Origin: Edaphochlamys debaryana
Taxonomy: Eukaryota > Chlorophyta > Chlorophyceae > Chlamydomonadales
Assembly: GCA_016858145.1 (NCBI GenBank)
Contig: JAEHOE010000038.1
Coordinates: 62,001 to 126,000, forward strand
DNA length: 64,000 bases
Reading direction: 5' to 3'
The notes beneath the pieces are model-generated. The model worked only from the letters and a program-made list of their open reading frames with translations. It searched no databases and was not told where the DNA came from. Positions 32,054-44,300 of the stretch are shown one piece after another; the first letter of the stretch is position 1; the number at the start of each line of letters is the position of its first letter. The position numbers and the translations under genes were made by a program.

Positions 32054-33346
32054 GGCGAGTAAACGCTGCTTGCCCTATGCGAGTAGCCAACCTTCTATCG
32101 CAAGTATAAAGCTGGCAAGATAAGAAACACGAATTAGAAGTGGCCTCAGCTAGGACCCATAGAAACCTGGTCGCCGGTGTTCGCTGCAGAGTTATCTATG
32201 TGCACCGGCTCATGTATATGTGAGTACCGAGCGACTTGCTGGTAACGGAGTGGCGAGGGTGGCGACGACCGGTCTAAGGTTTGTCCGGCGCGCGGGCGCT
32301 GCTCTCGCTACTTCGACAAGCGCTGGCCAAACCCGCTGTCTGCTATACACGAGGATACTATCAAAAGCCTTCAGCGGGCGAAGGCAGACGTCGCGACAGG
32401 GGCCTTGACCGTGCCGACCCGCGGGCGAGCAGGGCGGGTGCCGCCTCACGCCGCCTGAACGGAGAAGTTTCATTTCAGTCCAGAGCCCCAGACGCCAGAC
32501 CCCAGGTCCTTGCCTTGACCGAAGAAGCTGCACTCCATTGAGCCACCGTTACTTGCGCAAAGCTCCACTGACCCCGCGGAGCCGCACAGTCGTCCTGCCC
32601 TGTGTCCTCGCTCAGTGCACTGAATACCCCGCCCAACCACACCCTCTCTCTCTCTGCCGCCACATCTGCCCCCGCCTCTCATCGCATGGCCGAAATCAAA
32701 ACGTCCACGCCTGCTGATGCCGCCTTGGCCAGCCCCTGTCCCTTGCAAAGCCCCCATGCAATCTGCCCTCCCCCTCCCCCTGACCCTCCGCCTCCACCCC
32801 ACATCGCCCGCCGCCCAGTGCCGGAACTTGCATGCATTTGCAGCGGCTTCTCCAAGACTCTATGAGTAGAGCACTGCCCTCCTGCCCTCCTGCCAGGCGC
32901 ACGTCAGCATACGCAGGGGCGCCCGCCTCCGCGTCGGCCCCACCGTCAGCGCCGCGGCAGCAACGGCGGTTGCGGCCCCACCCCTTCGGCCCACAGCCCA
33001 TATGGGAGTTCACGACTGATGCCCTTGTCCGTGTAACAACCCCGCCAGCGCCTTGGTCGTTCGTAGGCCCCACTGCAGCGCAAGCCCCTCGCCAGTCCCT
33101 GGGAGCAAGTGCGCCCCGCCAGAAGCTGCCGCCCTCAGCCGCCCTCAACCGGCAGCCGGCGGCAAGGGCACGCCAGTCTTTGCCGTCGCCCCCCTGGGCG
33201 GCGCTACCGACGCGCCCCGCCACACTCGACCACGGCCTCGACAAGGAGGCGGCCTGGGCGCGTGAGGGGCACCCGGCCACGCCACCACCCGGCCACGCTA
33301 CGCCTCGGCTAGGAGGCGGCTACGCCGCGGCGTTAGCTGTTGCGCC
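32054..33346. other. Intergenic: upstream region of the FAM194 gene and 3' side of bL19
   Basis: No gene that I can support. A Met at 32686 opens MAEIKTSTPADAALASP, but the frame turns into Pro-rich sequence and stops at 32865. Dispersed repeat R1 copy 2 lies at 32983-33040. Confidence 0.45.
32983..33040 (+). repeat. Dispersed repeat family R1, copy 2
   Basis: CCTTCGGCCCACAGCCCATA, TGGGAGTTCACGACTGATGC, CCTTGTCCGTGTAACAAC; matches 11458-11515 (reverse) and 51722-51787. Confidence 0.75.
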
Positions 33347-34979
33347 TCACTTGACGGTGGCGACTGCGTTCTGGAAGGTGTGGTCGCTGCTCTCCTTGTC
33401 GAGCAGGTGGAACAGCCGCTCCTGGGGATGGGGCGCATGGGGTGGGGGCAAGAGGGGGGTGGGGCTCGGGGGTTGGCGCAGGGTCACGTGGGGTAGGGGG
33501 AGGGAGGGGCCAGGAAGACCCTGCCAGGCCCCCCCACGTCCCTTGGCCGTGGAGCACTAGCTCAAGCTGAGAGAGGTGCGGTGCACCGCTGAGGGTCCGC
33601 ACTACTCCTTGCCGCATTCAGGATTGCCTCGTCCATACTCGGCCTAGGCGCTGCCCGCTGGCGCTGTGCCCGATCCCTGTGCCTGCTGGCGCCCCGCCGC
33701 CGCCACCCCGCTCCTGCATCAATTGTTGCCATGCCCTGGGTAGCCGGCGACTGTTTCCCCGGGCCGTGCCCTTGCGCACTCGCTTGACTGGCACCCCTGT
33801 CCTTAACCCCTCTCCTGCCCCTAGCAGGGATGGGCTTGTTAGTGCTGGGGTGAGGCCTCTACGACCCCGCCAGGCCACTCGTGCCTGCCTCGCATCCCTT
33901 GGCAGCTTGAGCTGTGAAAGAGGTGCGGTGCGCTGCCGAGGATCCGCACTAGTCCTTACCACAGTCAGGACTGCCTCGTCCATACTCGCCCTAGGCTGTG
34001 ACCGCTGGCGCTGTGGAGATGCCTGTGCCTGCCGGCGCCCCGCCATCGCCACCCCGCTCCTGCCCCTAGGAGTGACGGCGGCCCTTCTAGCTCCGACACG
34101 GGGCACCCGCCCGGCCCGCCCTCGCCAGCTCTCAGCGGGCCCCACCTGCTTGGCGGGGATACGGCCCACCACCTTGACCCCAAGCAGGTCCGGCATGTAC
34201 ATGGGGATGTGCTGTACGACACCCCCCGTGTCCGGGTACACGTTGTACAGCTTGAAGGACGAGCGCAGCCCCTTGATGTACGTCGCGATGCAGACGCCGC
34301 GGTACACCACCACCTTGCGCTCCGCCTCCGGAATCATCATGCGCACTTCCAGGATGTCGCCGGCGCGAATCGCGGGCAGCGGCCGAGCGGCCCGGACCCG
34401 CGCCATCTGCTCATGCTCCAGCACCTGGACCATGAAGCCCATGCGATTCGCGACCTTGCTGCGGCGCTGAAGCGCTCGCGTGGGCGTCCAGGGCGTGTAG
34501 AGGGCTGGCGTGGGCGTTGGCCGCTGGGTGAGGTTGGCGAGGAGCTGGTAGGGCTGGGCTGGCGGACGCAGATCCCGGAGGACATCATCCCTGAACTTGA
34601 GCTGCTGCAGGCCCCGTGGCGTGGACCCGGGTTGCGACCCTGATGATGTCGACACTGCGGCCGTGGTTTCTGCGCTAGATGTGGAGGGGGCGGCCGGGGT
34701 AGCAGCTGGCCCCGACGGCGGCGTGGGGCCCGTCGGGGAGGGGCTTGCCCCGCGGTCGGCCGACGACGTGCTAGTGGCGTGGGAGCGCCACGCCTGTGCC
34801 GCGCATGCCGCGATCAGCTGAGGTGATGCTCCAGTAGCTGTCGCCAAGGGCACGAGTGCTAATGCTGCCGGTGTCGACGCAAGGCCAACAGCGCCGCTCG
34901 CACGGGCGATGATTGCCCCCAACATGCTCCGCCTCAACGTGACTGCCCTAAAACATGCAGCAATTGATAGCTCTATCAC
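33347..34979 (-). CDS. Organellar large-subunit ribosomal protein bL19, 2 exons
   Basis: Exons, minus strand: 34979-34146 and 33421-33347, phase 0. Ribosomal protein bL19 sits at the subunit interface of bacterial-type ribosomes. The conserved region is RAGDILEVRMMIPEAERKV, VVYRGVCIATYIKGLRSSF, then VVQHIPMYMPDLLGVKVVG. The second exon, ERLFHLLDKE..., ends FQNAVATVK. Length (~278 aa from the first Met, ~260 from the Met at 34925) far exceeds bacterial bL19 (~115 aa). The extra N-terminal ~120 residues start with MLGAIIARASGAVGLAS, rich in Arg/Ala/Ser and fitting an organelle-targeting presequence, most likely mitochondrial. The plastid cannot be excluded. The single intron contains a ~340-bp imperfect tandem duplication. 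The upstream region (414 bp) is shared with the divergent SET-domain gene. Confidence 0.85.
33560..34080. repeat. Tandem duplication, ~338-bp spacing, within the bL19 intron
   Basis: The block from GAGAGAGGTGCGGTGC through GCCTCGTCCATACTCG to CACCCCGCTCCTGC occurs at about 33569-33717 and again, diverged, at about 33907-34061. It is non-coding on both strands as far as I can see. Confidence 0.8.
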
Positions 34980-35393
34980 ACGCCTGGATATTCAATGTCA
35001 GCGTTCAAGTGCGGCTTGCCGATTGTTGAACCCCCTCGGACTTGACTTAAAGCACGGAGAGGAAGGCGCGTGAGCTACTAGTTGTGAGCAGCGTGTCGAG
35101 GTGCGTTGCGCGGGCTGGCGCCAGCCCCAGAGCGCCGATGCGACTGGCCAATCAGCCGCTTTACTCCTTTGGCCAAACAGTTTCAGGCCCTTCACTATCA
35201 CACACGCCTAGGCACACATAAGCTGCTACGACTGCGCTAGGCGTCTCGCGAGGCCACGCAGCACCGCTCAACTCTGCAAAGACTCACTTTGGCAAGAGCC
35301 TCCTTCCCGCTTTCCTGAGCCTGAATTGCAATCCTTGTACCAAGAATGCGATAGCAGCTGCCTTGGTTGCGCCAGGAGGCGCAGGGGAGCTAA
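34980..35393. promoter_or_regulatory. Shared upstream region between bL19 (-) and the SET-domain gene (+)
   Basis: 414 bp between divergent start codons. No defined core promoter element recognised; it must contain both 5' UTRs. Confidence 0.4.
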
Positions 35394-38300
35394 ATGGAAC
35401 GGGGTGTTTTGGACCGTCTTCAAGCGGAAGGCCACGGGGCCCTAGCTGCACCAAAGCTGCTGACTGAGGCGAAGTCAGCTCAAGTGTGCTGGGCGCGCGT
35501 CAAGGGATATCCGGCGTGGCCGGTAAGCGACTGCTTCGGGCGGAGCGTTAGTCGCGCAAGACCGAGGCGCCTGGTCCCGCCGAGCCCCGCAACACCTTGT
35601 ATGGTGCATCGACACGGTGAACGTGACCTCCCCTGGGCGCAGGCGCAAGTTCTGACCGATGCTGCGGCCCAGCGCCGCAAGGATCTGGGCCAGGAGCGCC
35701 ACAGCAAGGGCAACAGCATTCCCGTCATGTTCTTTGGCACTGTTGAGGTCGCCTGGGTGAAGGACAGCGACATAATCGACTTCAAGGAGGGCCTCTACCA
35801 GGGCTTCTTCGACCGGAAGACCAAGCCGTTTCGGCTTGCGCTGGACCAGGCAAGCCACCCGTAACGCTCCTTATGCAGCTCCAAGCGTGACTGGGCTGGG
35901 CGGGACCGAATCCGGGGCTTGTGTGCGCGGCGCGCCAATTGCGCTGCGGCATGGGCACAGTTCAGGTCCACGGGCGTATCGACACCCCGAGGCAGCCACA
36001 ATGCTCAACGTGAATGCTAGACATCTCACTGAACCGCCGGTATTTTGGCGCAGGTGTGCGAGTTCCTGGCGCTGGACAGGAAGCGGAAGGCACCGCCAAA
36101 GTGGTGGACCAAGCCCCCGATAAATGGTAAGGGGTTGCGGAGTTATCGCGCTTGGGGCACCCGGTTGGGCGAGGCCGCAGGGGCCCCGCCTGACCCGTCG
36201 ACCGAAACGGACATGCTGCGGCGCATTCAGCCCTGTGGCTTCTCACGGGTCTCAGACGCCCACAGTCCGCGCTCCTACACCTAGCGAACCTTCAATGGCT
36301 TTAGCGGGCGCGAGCAAGGTCGCTTTTTGGGGTGCTGGTGGGCCGGCCGGCGGGGCTCGCAGTTGCGCTAGGGCTTTCGGGAGGGGGGCTCCCGTGCTCT
36401 TGGGTTTCCGGCTGCGCTGACACGACATCAACTTTCTTGGCATAGGGCACTGGACACTGGGTTACAGGGTCTGGATGCCATCGTGCCGCATGTCAGGGGG
36501 CTCCTGGGGCTCAGGTGTTGCCTGCAGGGGTTCGGGTGCGCTGAAGACCCGACCCACTTGCGGCGTGGGCCAGTTCCCGGCCCCTCCTCCTCACCATTCG
36601 TCAACCTACCGTGTTCCCAGGTCTCATGGAGGCGCTGACTGCTCTCGTGACCTCCTCCCCGTGCAGGCCACGAGGACTCTGACGCTAAGGGCGGCAAGGG
36701 CCCGGCCCAGGCGGCCAAGGGGGGCCGCCGTGCAGCCACACCAGAGTTGGAGTCGGCATCAGAGGAGTCTGGTTCTGACGAGGAGGAGGAGGACGAGGAG
36801 GAGGAGTCTGGGTCTGAGGAGGAGGACTCGGGCACTGAGCCCTCGTCCAGCGGGGAGGAGGAGCCGGCACGGGGGCACGCCGGCAAGAAGGGCCCCGTGA
36901 AGCCCCCGCCCGCTAAGCCCTCCCACCACGCTGCCGCCAAGGCACAGGGGCCCGCTGGGCCAGTCAGCCGCGCCCGGGATGGCTCCGCGCACCGCCCGCC
37001 GCGCGAGAACGGCTCCACCACCGCCTCCACCTCGGCTGCGCTTGCCAAGAAGCCCCCCGCCGGCCCCAGCGCTGCGGCGGGCAGCCGGCAGCAGCCCGGC
37101 GACGCCCGCAGGGGCTCGGGCGGCGGTGCCGGGCCTTCGGCCTCGCACAAAGCGAGCAAGCCGGGGTCTGCTGGTGCCAAGGGCGTCGACCCCGGCCTGC
37201 CCCCACGCAAGCGGGTCAAGGTGGAGGACGGGGCGGCTGACCTGGCCGGCCTTGACCCCGCCTCTGCCGACGCCCTCAAGCTGCCGGCCGAGATTCGGCG
37301 CCTTGCCGGCATCCGGTTGCCCGCTCACCCCAAGAAGCCGGACTCTAGGGACGAGCCCGGGGTTCGCGTGAAGCGCGAGGACGGGGTCCGGGTCACGCGC
37401 AGCGGCAAAGTGGGGGCGGCGGCCGCCGGACGGGGCGCCGGTGACCGCGGCAAGCGCCACCGGCGGAGCCGGTCCAGCTCGGACCAGGAGTCTCCTTCAG
37501 CTTCGGCCTCGGACGCAGACGAGGAAGAGGAGGAGGAGGACGAGCCGGAGAGCAGCGGGGAGGAGCCTGGGTCGGATGACGAGGCCGCTGCGTCCAGCAG
37601 CGGCGGCGACAGCGGGGACGAGGAGGAGGACGACGATGACGAGGAGGAGGAGAAGGCGCCGGTGCGGAAATCCCACAAGGCAGGCGCCGCGGCAAAGGAG
37701 CGAGGCCGTGTCACGCGGTCTCAGTCGGCACCCGTTCGGGACCGCAAGGGCGAGAAGAAGAAGCGCCTCGCGCGTCTCTCCGCTCCCGAGCCGAGCGAGC
37801 GCCGCACGAGCTCCCGCCTGGTCCCCAAGCCCGCCCCCGTCCCTGCCAAGAAGCCGCGCCACGTCAGCGACAGCGGGACGGAGCCGGAGGATGGCAGCGG
37901 CGAGGACGAGGAGGAGGAGGCGGCCAGCAGCGACAGCGGCAGCGGGAGCGAGAGCGGAGCCGTTGGGAAGCCACGATCGGCCCCTGCTGACTCCCGCCGC
38001 AAGACCCGCTCCGATGCTGTCGCCAGCCCCAAGGCCGCCCGGCCCCAGAGCGCCGGCGGCGCGGCCCGCAAGGCCGCCGCCGCCAGCCAGCCGCCGCCGG
38101 CCGCCAGCCGCCAGGTCAGCCAGATCGCGGAGCGGGGCAAGCCGCAGCCCGCAGGCGGAAACGACTCTGAGGTCGACGGAGCGGACGGCGCGGAGCCAGC
38201 CGACTCTCGCCAGCCCTCGCAGCGTAGCGCACGTGCCGACGGCGGCGCGTCTGGCATCGCCAACGGCGGGCCGCCCGCCAAGGCCGTGCCCCTGGAGCTC

Positions 38301-41300
38301 CGTCGGCTGCAGGACAACGCCTCCGGCAGCCTGCCCGTCCTCGGCACCTCTGAGCCGCGCACCCTCCGTGACCGCCCCTCGCCGGCCAAGGCCCAGGCGC
38401 AGGCGCAGGTGCAAGCCCAGGCCACGCCTTCCCACACGGGCGGCACGGCCACCGCCAACGCCGCGGCCCCGGCCGTCGTCGACGTGAAGCGGGAGCGGGA
38501 TAGCAAGCGGTCCTCTGACGACGGCAGCGGGGCCAGCATGTCTCCCGAGGCCGAGCCCGGACCCGCCACTGACCGCGCTGCGTCGCCCGCGCCTGCGCCC
38601 CACGGCGAGGAGGCCGAGGTCCAGGCCCAGGCCCAGGCGGCAGCCGAGGAAGGCGAGGAGGGTGCGTGCAAGTCGGGCCGGCCGGCAGTCCAGGAGGGCC
38701 GCAGCAGCAAGGCCGGGTCTGCGGCTGCGTCCGCTTCGCCGTCGCCAGGCCCGGGCCCGGCGCCTGCCCCTGCGCCCGCGCCTTCCCGTAAGAAGGCCAG
38801 CTCCCAGCGCTCCGAGGAGGCGAGTAAGGAGCGCTCCACGGGTCAGGCGGGGCCGCGACAGGCACCTTCGACGCAGACGGCGCTGGGGCGGAGCGCGCTA
38901 CGGAGCGGTCTCCCACCCAAGAAGGCCGCTGCGGCCGCCGCCGCCGCGGCTGCCGCCGCCGCTGCGCCCGCCACCTCTGCGCCCGCCGTCCCGCCCGCCT
39001 CGGGCGCTTCGACGGCGGGCGTGGTGGAGCCGATGGCGGCTCAGCACTGCGTCACCCGCAAGCCCTCTGCGGGGCCGCCCAGCCGCCTTGCGCACGACCA
39101 CACTACCGTGGGCCCAGTCTCTTCAACGGACATGCTGGACGCTGCGTCTGTGGACGGGGAAGGGGACACGAAGCATGCTTCCTCCCCCGACGTGGCGGTG
39201 GCTGGCAGCGCGAGCCAGGTGCCGCGCTCGCCTGAGGCTGCGGCGCCGGAGGAGGGGCAGGTGGAGGGGGCCTGCGCAGTGCTGGCGCCAATGTCGGGCG
39301 ACGCCGAGGCGGATGCGGAGGCGGCACGGCGCGAGTCAGGCCAAGACACGCTGCCCGCGGCCGAAGCCGGGACCATTGAGGATGCTATGGAAGTGGACGG
39401 GTGTCAGCTTGCGGACTCGGATGCCCGCCGTCAGCTCAAGCCTGACCCCATGGACGTTGCGCCCATGCCCGGGGCTTGCGCTGCGGACAACGCGCCTGCG
39501 TCCACCTCCGCTTCGGCCCAGGGGCACGAGCCCGCCCAGGGGCTGACGGGCCGCTCACCCCAACACTCCGAGCCGGGCACGGCTACGGCTGCTCAGGAGC
39601 GGCCGCCGGCCGCGGCGCTTGCGCCCCTGCCGCTCCCACACCGGGAGCAGCCGCAGCCCCAGTCCTCCGCCGCCAACGAGCCCGGCACGGCGCCTGCTCA
39701 CGCGGAGCACGCGCAGCACGCCACCATGCAGCAGGCCAGCAGGCCACCTTCGCCCGACCACGAGACCGCGCTGTTAGCCGAGGAGCAGCTGCTCGACCAA
39801 CCGGACGATCGGCCCACGTGTGGCGGGGTCGGGCCGGTGCCTCGGGGCCTCGCCCCAGCCGGCGTCTCCGGTTCTCGCAGCGCTTTCGGCGACCCGCTGT
39901 GCATGATGCGGGGGCCTTTGACCATGGGCTCCATGGCAGGGGCCGCGCCCGCAACTGCCTCGCTGCGTGGCCGCTCGTCGGGCGGCGGCGCGAGCCGGGG
40001 CAGCAGCGGCGGCGCGGGCGCAGGTCCGCGGGAAGACGAAGCGGCGCGGGCGGAGGCGCGGGAGCTGGAGGAGCTGGGCGAGGTGGCGGCGGCGCTGGCA
40101 GGGCTCCAAAGGGCCGAGGTGCCGGCGCCGCACCCCCACCGTGGGGCGGGGTCAGGCCGGGCGACGCCACCGTCGGGCCTGGTCGGGCCCTCGCCGGGCC
40201 CGCCAGGCGACGGGCTGTTCGACCGGTTCGGCCGGGCCCGGGGCCCGCAGCGCTCCTCTGGCGGCCGAGGCGAGCGCAGCATGCCAGGGACGGCCCCGGT
40301 GCCGGTTCCCCTGCCGGTGCCGGGCCGTGATACGTCTGGGCTGTCGCCCCAGGCGCTGACCGCTCAGGCGCAGTACGCGGCTGCTGTGCGCAATTTCCGT
40401 TGGCCCCAGGTGCGACGGCGCCTGGGCTGTTCCTAGCGCTTGAGTGCGGCGTAACGTGTGGTTGCGCTGGCCCAGCGCGCAGCGCACGAGCATTCCGGGG
40501 CTGACATTTCACCTTATCCTCGTGTCGGCCCCCTCCCTGTCCCTGCCTCGCTCGCAGGCCGAGCCGATCCTCCCTGCGCAGGAGCAGTCGTTCGCGCTGC
40601 CGCGGGACTGGCTGGACCACCGGCCGCCCCGCTACGAGCCGGTCCGCCGCAACCTCTGGCACTCCCGGGCGCGGCCCAAGCGCCTGCCCAAGGTCGGGCC
40701 GGGGGCAGGGAGCGAGGGGGCCTGGGTCGGGCCGGGGTTGGGCCTGGGTTGGGCCTGCACGATCTGCGTGCTGTGGTTGCCTCATTGTCTGGTCGTGTAA
40801 AAGGGCCGAGGCCAAAGGCTGGGACGGAAGGGCTCACAGATGTGTATGTGGTGTACGGCTTTGCCCGCGCAGGACGAGATCAGCATCTGCGCCTGCCGCC
40901 CGCCGCCGGTGGCGGGCCCCGGCGAGATCCAGCGCATGGGCTGCGGCCTCAACTGCCTCAACCGCCTGTCGTACGTGCTGTGCGACCCCAAGGTACGGCG
41001 CCGCTCGCTTGACCACGGCGCTTGCACTTTGCACCACGGGCCCTGTTAGCCGCGCTTTGCTGCTGACCCCACGTCCACTCCTGTATCCTCCGCCTCACCG
41101 CTCAGCAACAAACACTCCGCCTCACCGCACCCCCCTTTGTCGCCTCCCTCCACAGCTGTGCCCCTGCGGCGACCTGTGCAGCAACCGCTCGCTGCACCTG
41201 CTTCGGCCGCCCAAGACCGAGCCCTTCCCCACGGAGAACCGGGGCTACGGAGTGCGCGCGGTGGAGCCCATCCCCAAGGCGAGGGCGGGCCCAGGCTGGG

Positions 41301-44300
41301 GAAGGACACTGCAGTCGGAAGGGTGTTTGGAGGGTATGGGCAAGGGGGTCAAGACGTCTTGTATGCCTCCTGCCCTCCTCCCCTTCTCTGCTGTTCCCAT
41401 CAAACTAGCCTCAACAAACTTCACCCCCATGCCCATCCCCCGTCTCCCTCCCCAGGGCGGCTTCATCATCGAGTATGCGGGCGAGGTGATTGACGAGCGC
41501 GAGCTGGGCCGTCGCATGGAGCACGCACGCATGAACGGGGAGCCGCACTTCTACATCATGGAGCTGTCGGCGGGTGAGCGGGGCATGCCTGAGATTCATT
41601 ACTCATTACAGCCCTGTTGGTGGCCGTGTCTGCAACTGGGGTTGGGGCCTGGGGGCCTCGATGTCATGGGCTGTCGGCGGGTGTGCGGGGAAAGGCAACC
41701 CCTGTTTGTGACCGTGCTTGACACTGTGTGGACGGTAGTCAGTGGTTCAGGGGGCATGAGCGACACGGGGGGTTGGGGCCTGGGGTCTCCGATGTCATGG
41801 AGCTGTCGGCGGGTTAGCGGGGAGAGGCAGCCGGGAGTGTTGCGGCTTCAAGCTATAAGGCTTGGGTGGGTTGTGAGCGCTGTGGGGCTGGCTGCGGTTG
41901 TATGCAGAGGGCGAAGCGTGCATGGGCAGAGAGGGGGTGGTCTAGATTGAGCGAGAGCACCCAAAGCCCCTGGGGATGTGTCGATGAGAGGGCTCGGATT
42001 CAGGGCTGGGGTGGGGTCGAGCGCAGAGGGCAGGGAGGTGGGGTTCTTGTGGGAAATGCATGGGCGAAGAGGGGGGAGGGAGACAAGAATGAGAGCGCGC
42101 ACTAGAAGCCCACTTTGGCAGCCGCGCGCGCACTTCCAGTCGCGACGTGGCTATGCATTAGCGGGCGACATCAGGCGCGCGGCGCCACACCCTGGGCTAG
42201 AGCTGCGGGCGCCCCGCCACCATGGGCCCTGCGGTGTAGAACCCGGGGCGCAGTCCCACCCTCGACGATGCACATACTTTCACCCGCCCTCCCAATCACA
42301 CGCATAAACACCTCACGGCACCCCCCCATACCCCACTGCCTCTACCAGCATCTACTGATCGCCAACAACCATGCAACCCCTCTCCAACACAACCCCCCAC
42401 AGGCCTCTACATCGACGCGCGGCGCAAGGGCAACACCGCCCGCCTCATCAACAGCAGCTGCGATCCCAACTGCGAGACGCAGAAGTGGCACGATGCCGCC
42501 ACGGGCGAAACGCGCGTGGGGATCTTCGCGACGCGCGACATCGCCATCGGCGAGGAGCTCGCGTACGACTACTTCTTCAGCACGTACGGCGCGCAGGTAC
42601 GGTGTGCCGCACGGGTTGCAGTACGGCGCTGCGGTGGACGTGTGGCACGGTCCTCCAGATTGGGGTGAAGCTGCTCCCTACTCTCACGCATGGTACCAAT
42701 GGCCACCCCATCCCCACACCCTCGACCACCCACAGAAGCAGTCGGCGGCCTCGTTCGTGTGCATGTGCGGGGCCAAGAACTGCAGGTGCGCGGGGCTGGG
42801 CGGGGAGCTGTGAAGGCAAGGCCCTCCGGGCCGGAAGGGGGACCTAGGGGCGGATGGGGGCAGCAAGGCGGGCATCGGAAGGCCTTGAACCCGATGCTGC
42901 GGTACAGGCCACGTGCCACGGGTTTGGGCAGTAACCCACTACCTGCTGGGACTGGCAAGGCTGCAGTAGTTTAGGCGACCCAGCAACGGACCAACCACCA
43001 CCTGCCAACCGCCAACCGCTAACCGCCAACGTTCAACCGCAGGGGCACCATGGACCTGCACCCCGAGAAGCGGCGCGACCTGGGCCGGCGGGTGGAGGTG
43101 TTCTGGGACGCCGACGGGCAGTACTACCGGGCCGTGGTGGTGGCGTTCCACCCCACCAGCCGCAAACACACCATCATGTACGAGGACGGGGGCACTGAGA
43201 AGCTGTGCCTCGAGGAGGTGCCGCACAGGTGCGTGGAAAGGGTTGCTCGTCTGTGTGCAGTCGGGTGGGTGGATGCCTGGAGGAGGTGCCGCACAGGGGA
43301 GTGGCGCGGGGGGGTGCGGAAAGAACAAGGCCCGGGCGTGTGGGTGCTGGGTGTGAAGGTGGAAGTGTCAAGGGGTGCTCGGGGTGCGGGGCGTATGGGC
43401 CGCACAGGTGTGTGGGTGGTCAGGTTGGTGCGGGGAAGCGTGTCACCAGGGGGGCTGCTGGGTTCTTCGGAGGGGTTGCGGGGACTGGGCCTCGCAAGGT
43501 GCCGGCCAGGAGGGGGGAAGGGCAACGGTGCATAGTCGTCAGGATCAGGGAGGGCAAGGCCAGGCTCGAACCGTGCTTCGGCTGCTCACCCTCCCGGTCT
43601 TCCCCCCCGGTCTCCTGCAGGTGGCTGGACGAGGCGAACTCACCCGCCAAGCGGGACAGCCAGCGCGGCGACGCCGGGGCGGGGGCCGGGTCCAGCGGCG
43701 GCGCCGCATCCCGGGCGCCGCCAGGCTCCGCAGCGCCCGGCGCCTCCCCGCCCGCGGGGCCCCGCACGCTTACGCACCAGGAGCCGCCGTCCGCATCGGC
43801 GGCGGGTGCCGAGGCCGGGGCGGCGGCGGCGGTGGCGACAGGGCTGGCGGGACGGTTCCAGGCCGCTTCGCACGGGCCGCCGGCGGTGGCGCAGCCTCCG
43901 CCGCGTGCCGTGGTGACCACGGAGCAGCGGATGTCGCTGCCGCCGCTGCGGGAGGGCGGCAGCCTGCCGATGCGGGGCGTGGTGGACACGTCAGCACCGG
44001 CGGCGCCGGCTGGCGGCGCGGGCAAGCACGGGCTGTCCGACAGCGAGATCCAACTGCCGCTGAAGAAACGGCAGCGCATGATGATGCAGTCGTACCACCA
44101 GGGCCAACCGCCGCATCCGTACGCGCACGCGCGCACGCCGTCGGGCCTGGACGGGCCCCGGTCGGGCCCGCCGTCGGGCCTCGACCGCGAGCCGCCGGCG
44201 GCGCAGCGCAGCGGCTCGGCCGGCGGCGCGGGCCCCGCCACGTCAGCTGGCGGCGCCGGGTTCGCCGCCGACGGCGGCGCCGGCGCCAGCAGCCGCCACC

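Noticed and set aside
32602..32865. Possible small gene beginning MAEIKTSTPADAALASP
   Set aside because: No domain, quickly becomes Pro-rich, and no convincing downstream exon; left unannotated.
36428..40815. Several antisense frames of 230-410 codons opposite the large SET-gene exon
   Set aside because: Mirror images of acidic/Ser and poly-Ala coding sequence; none has a recognisable domain.
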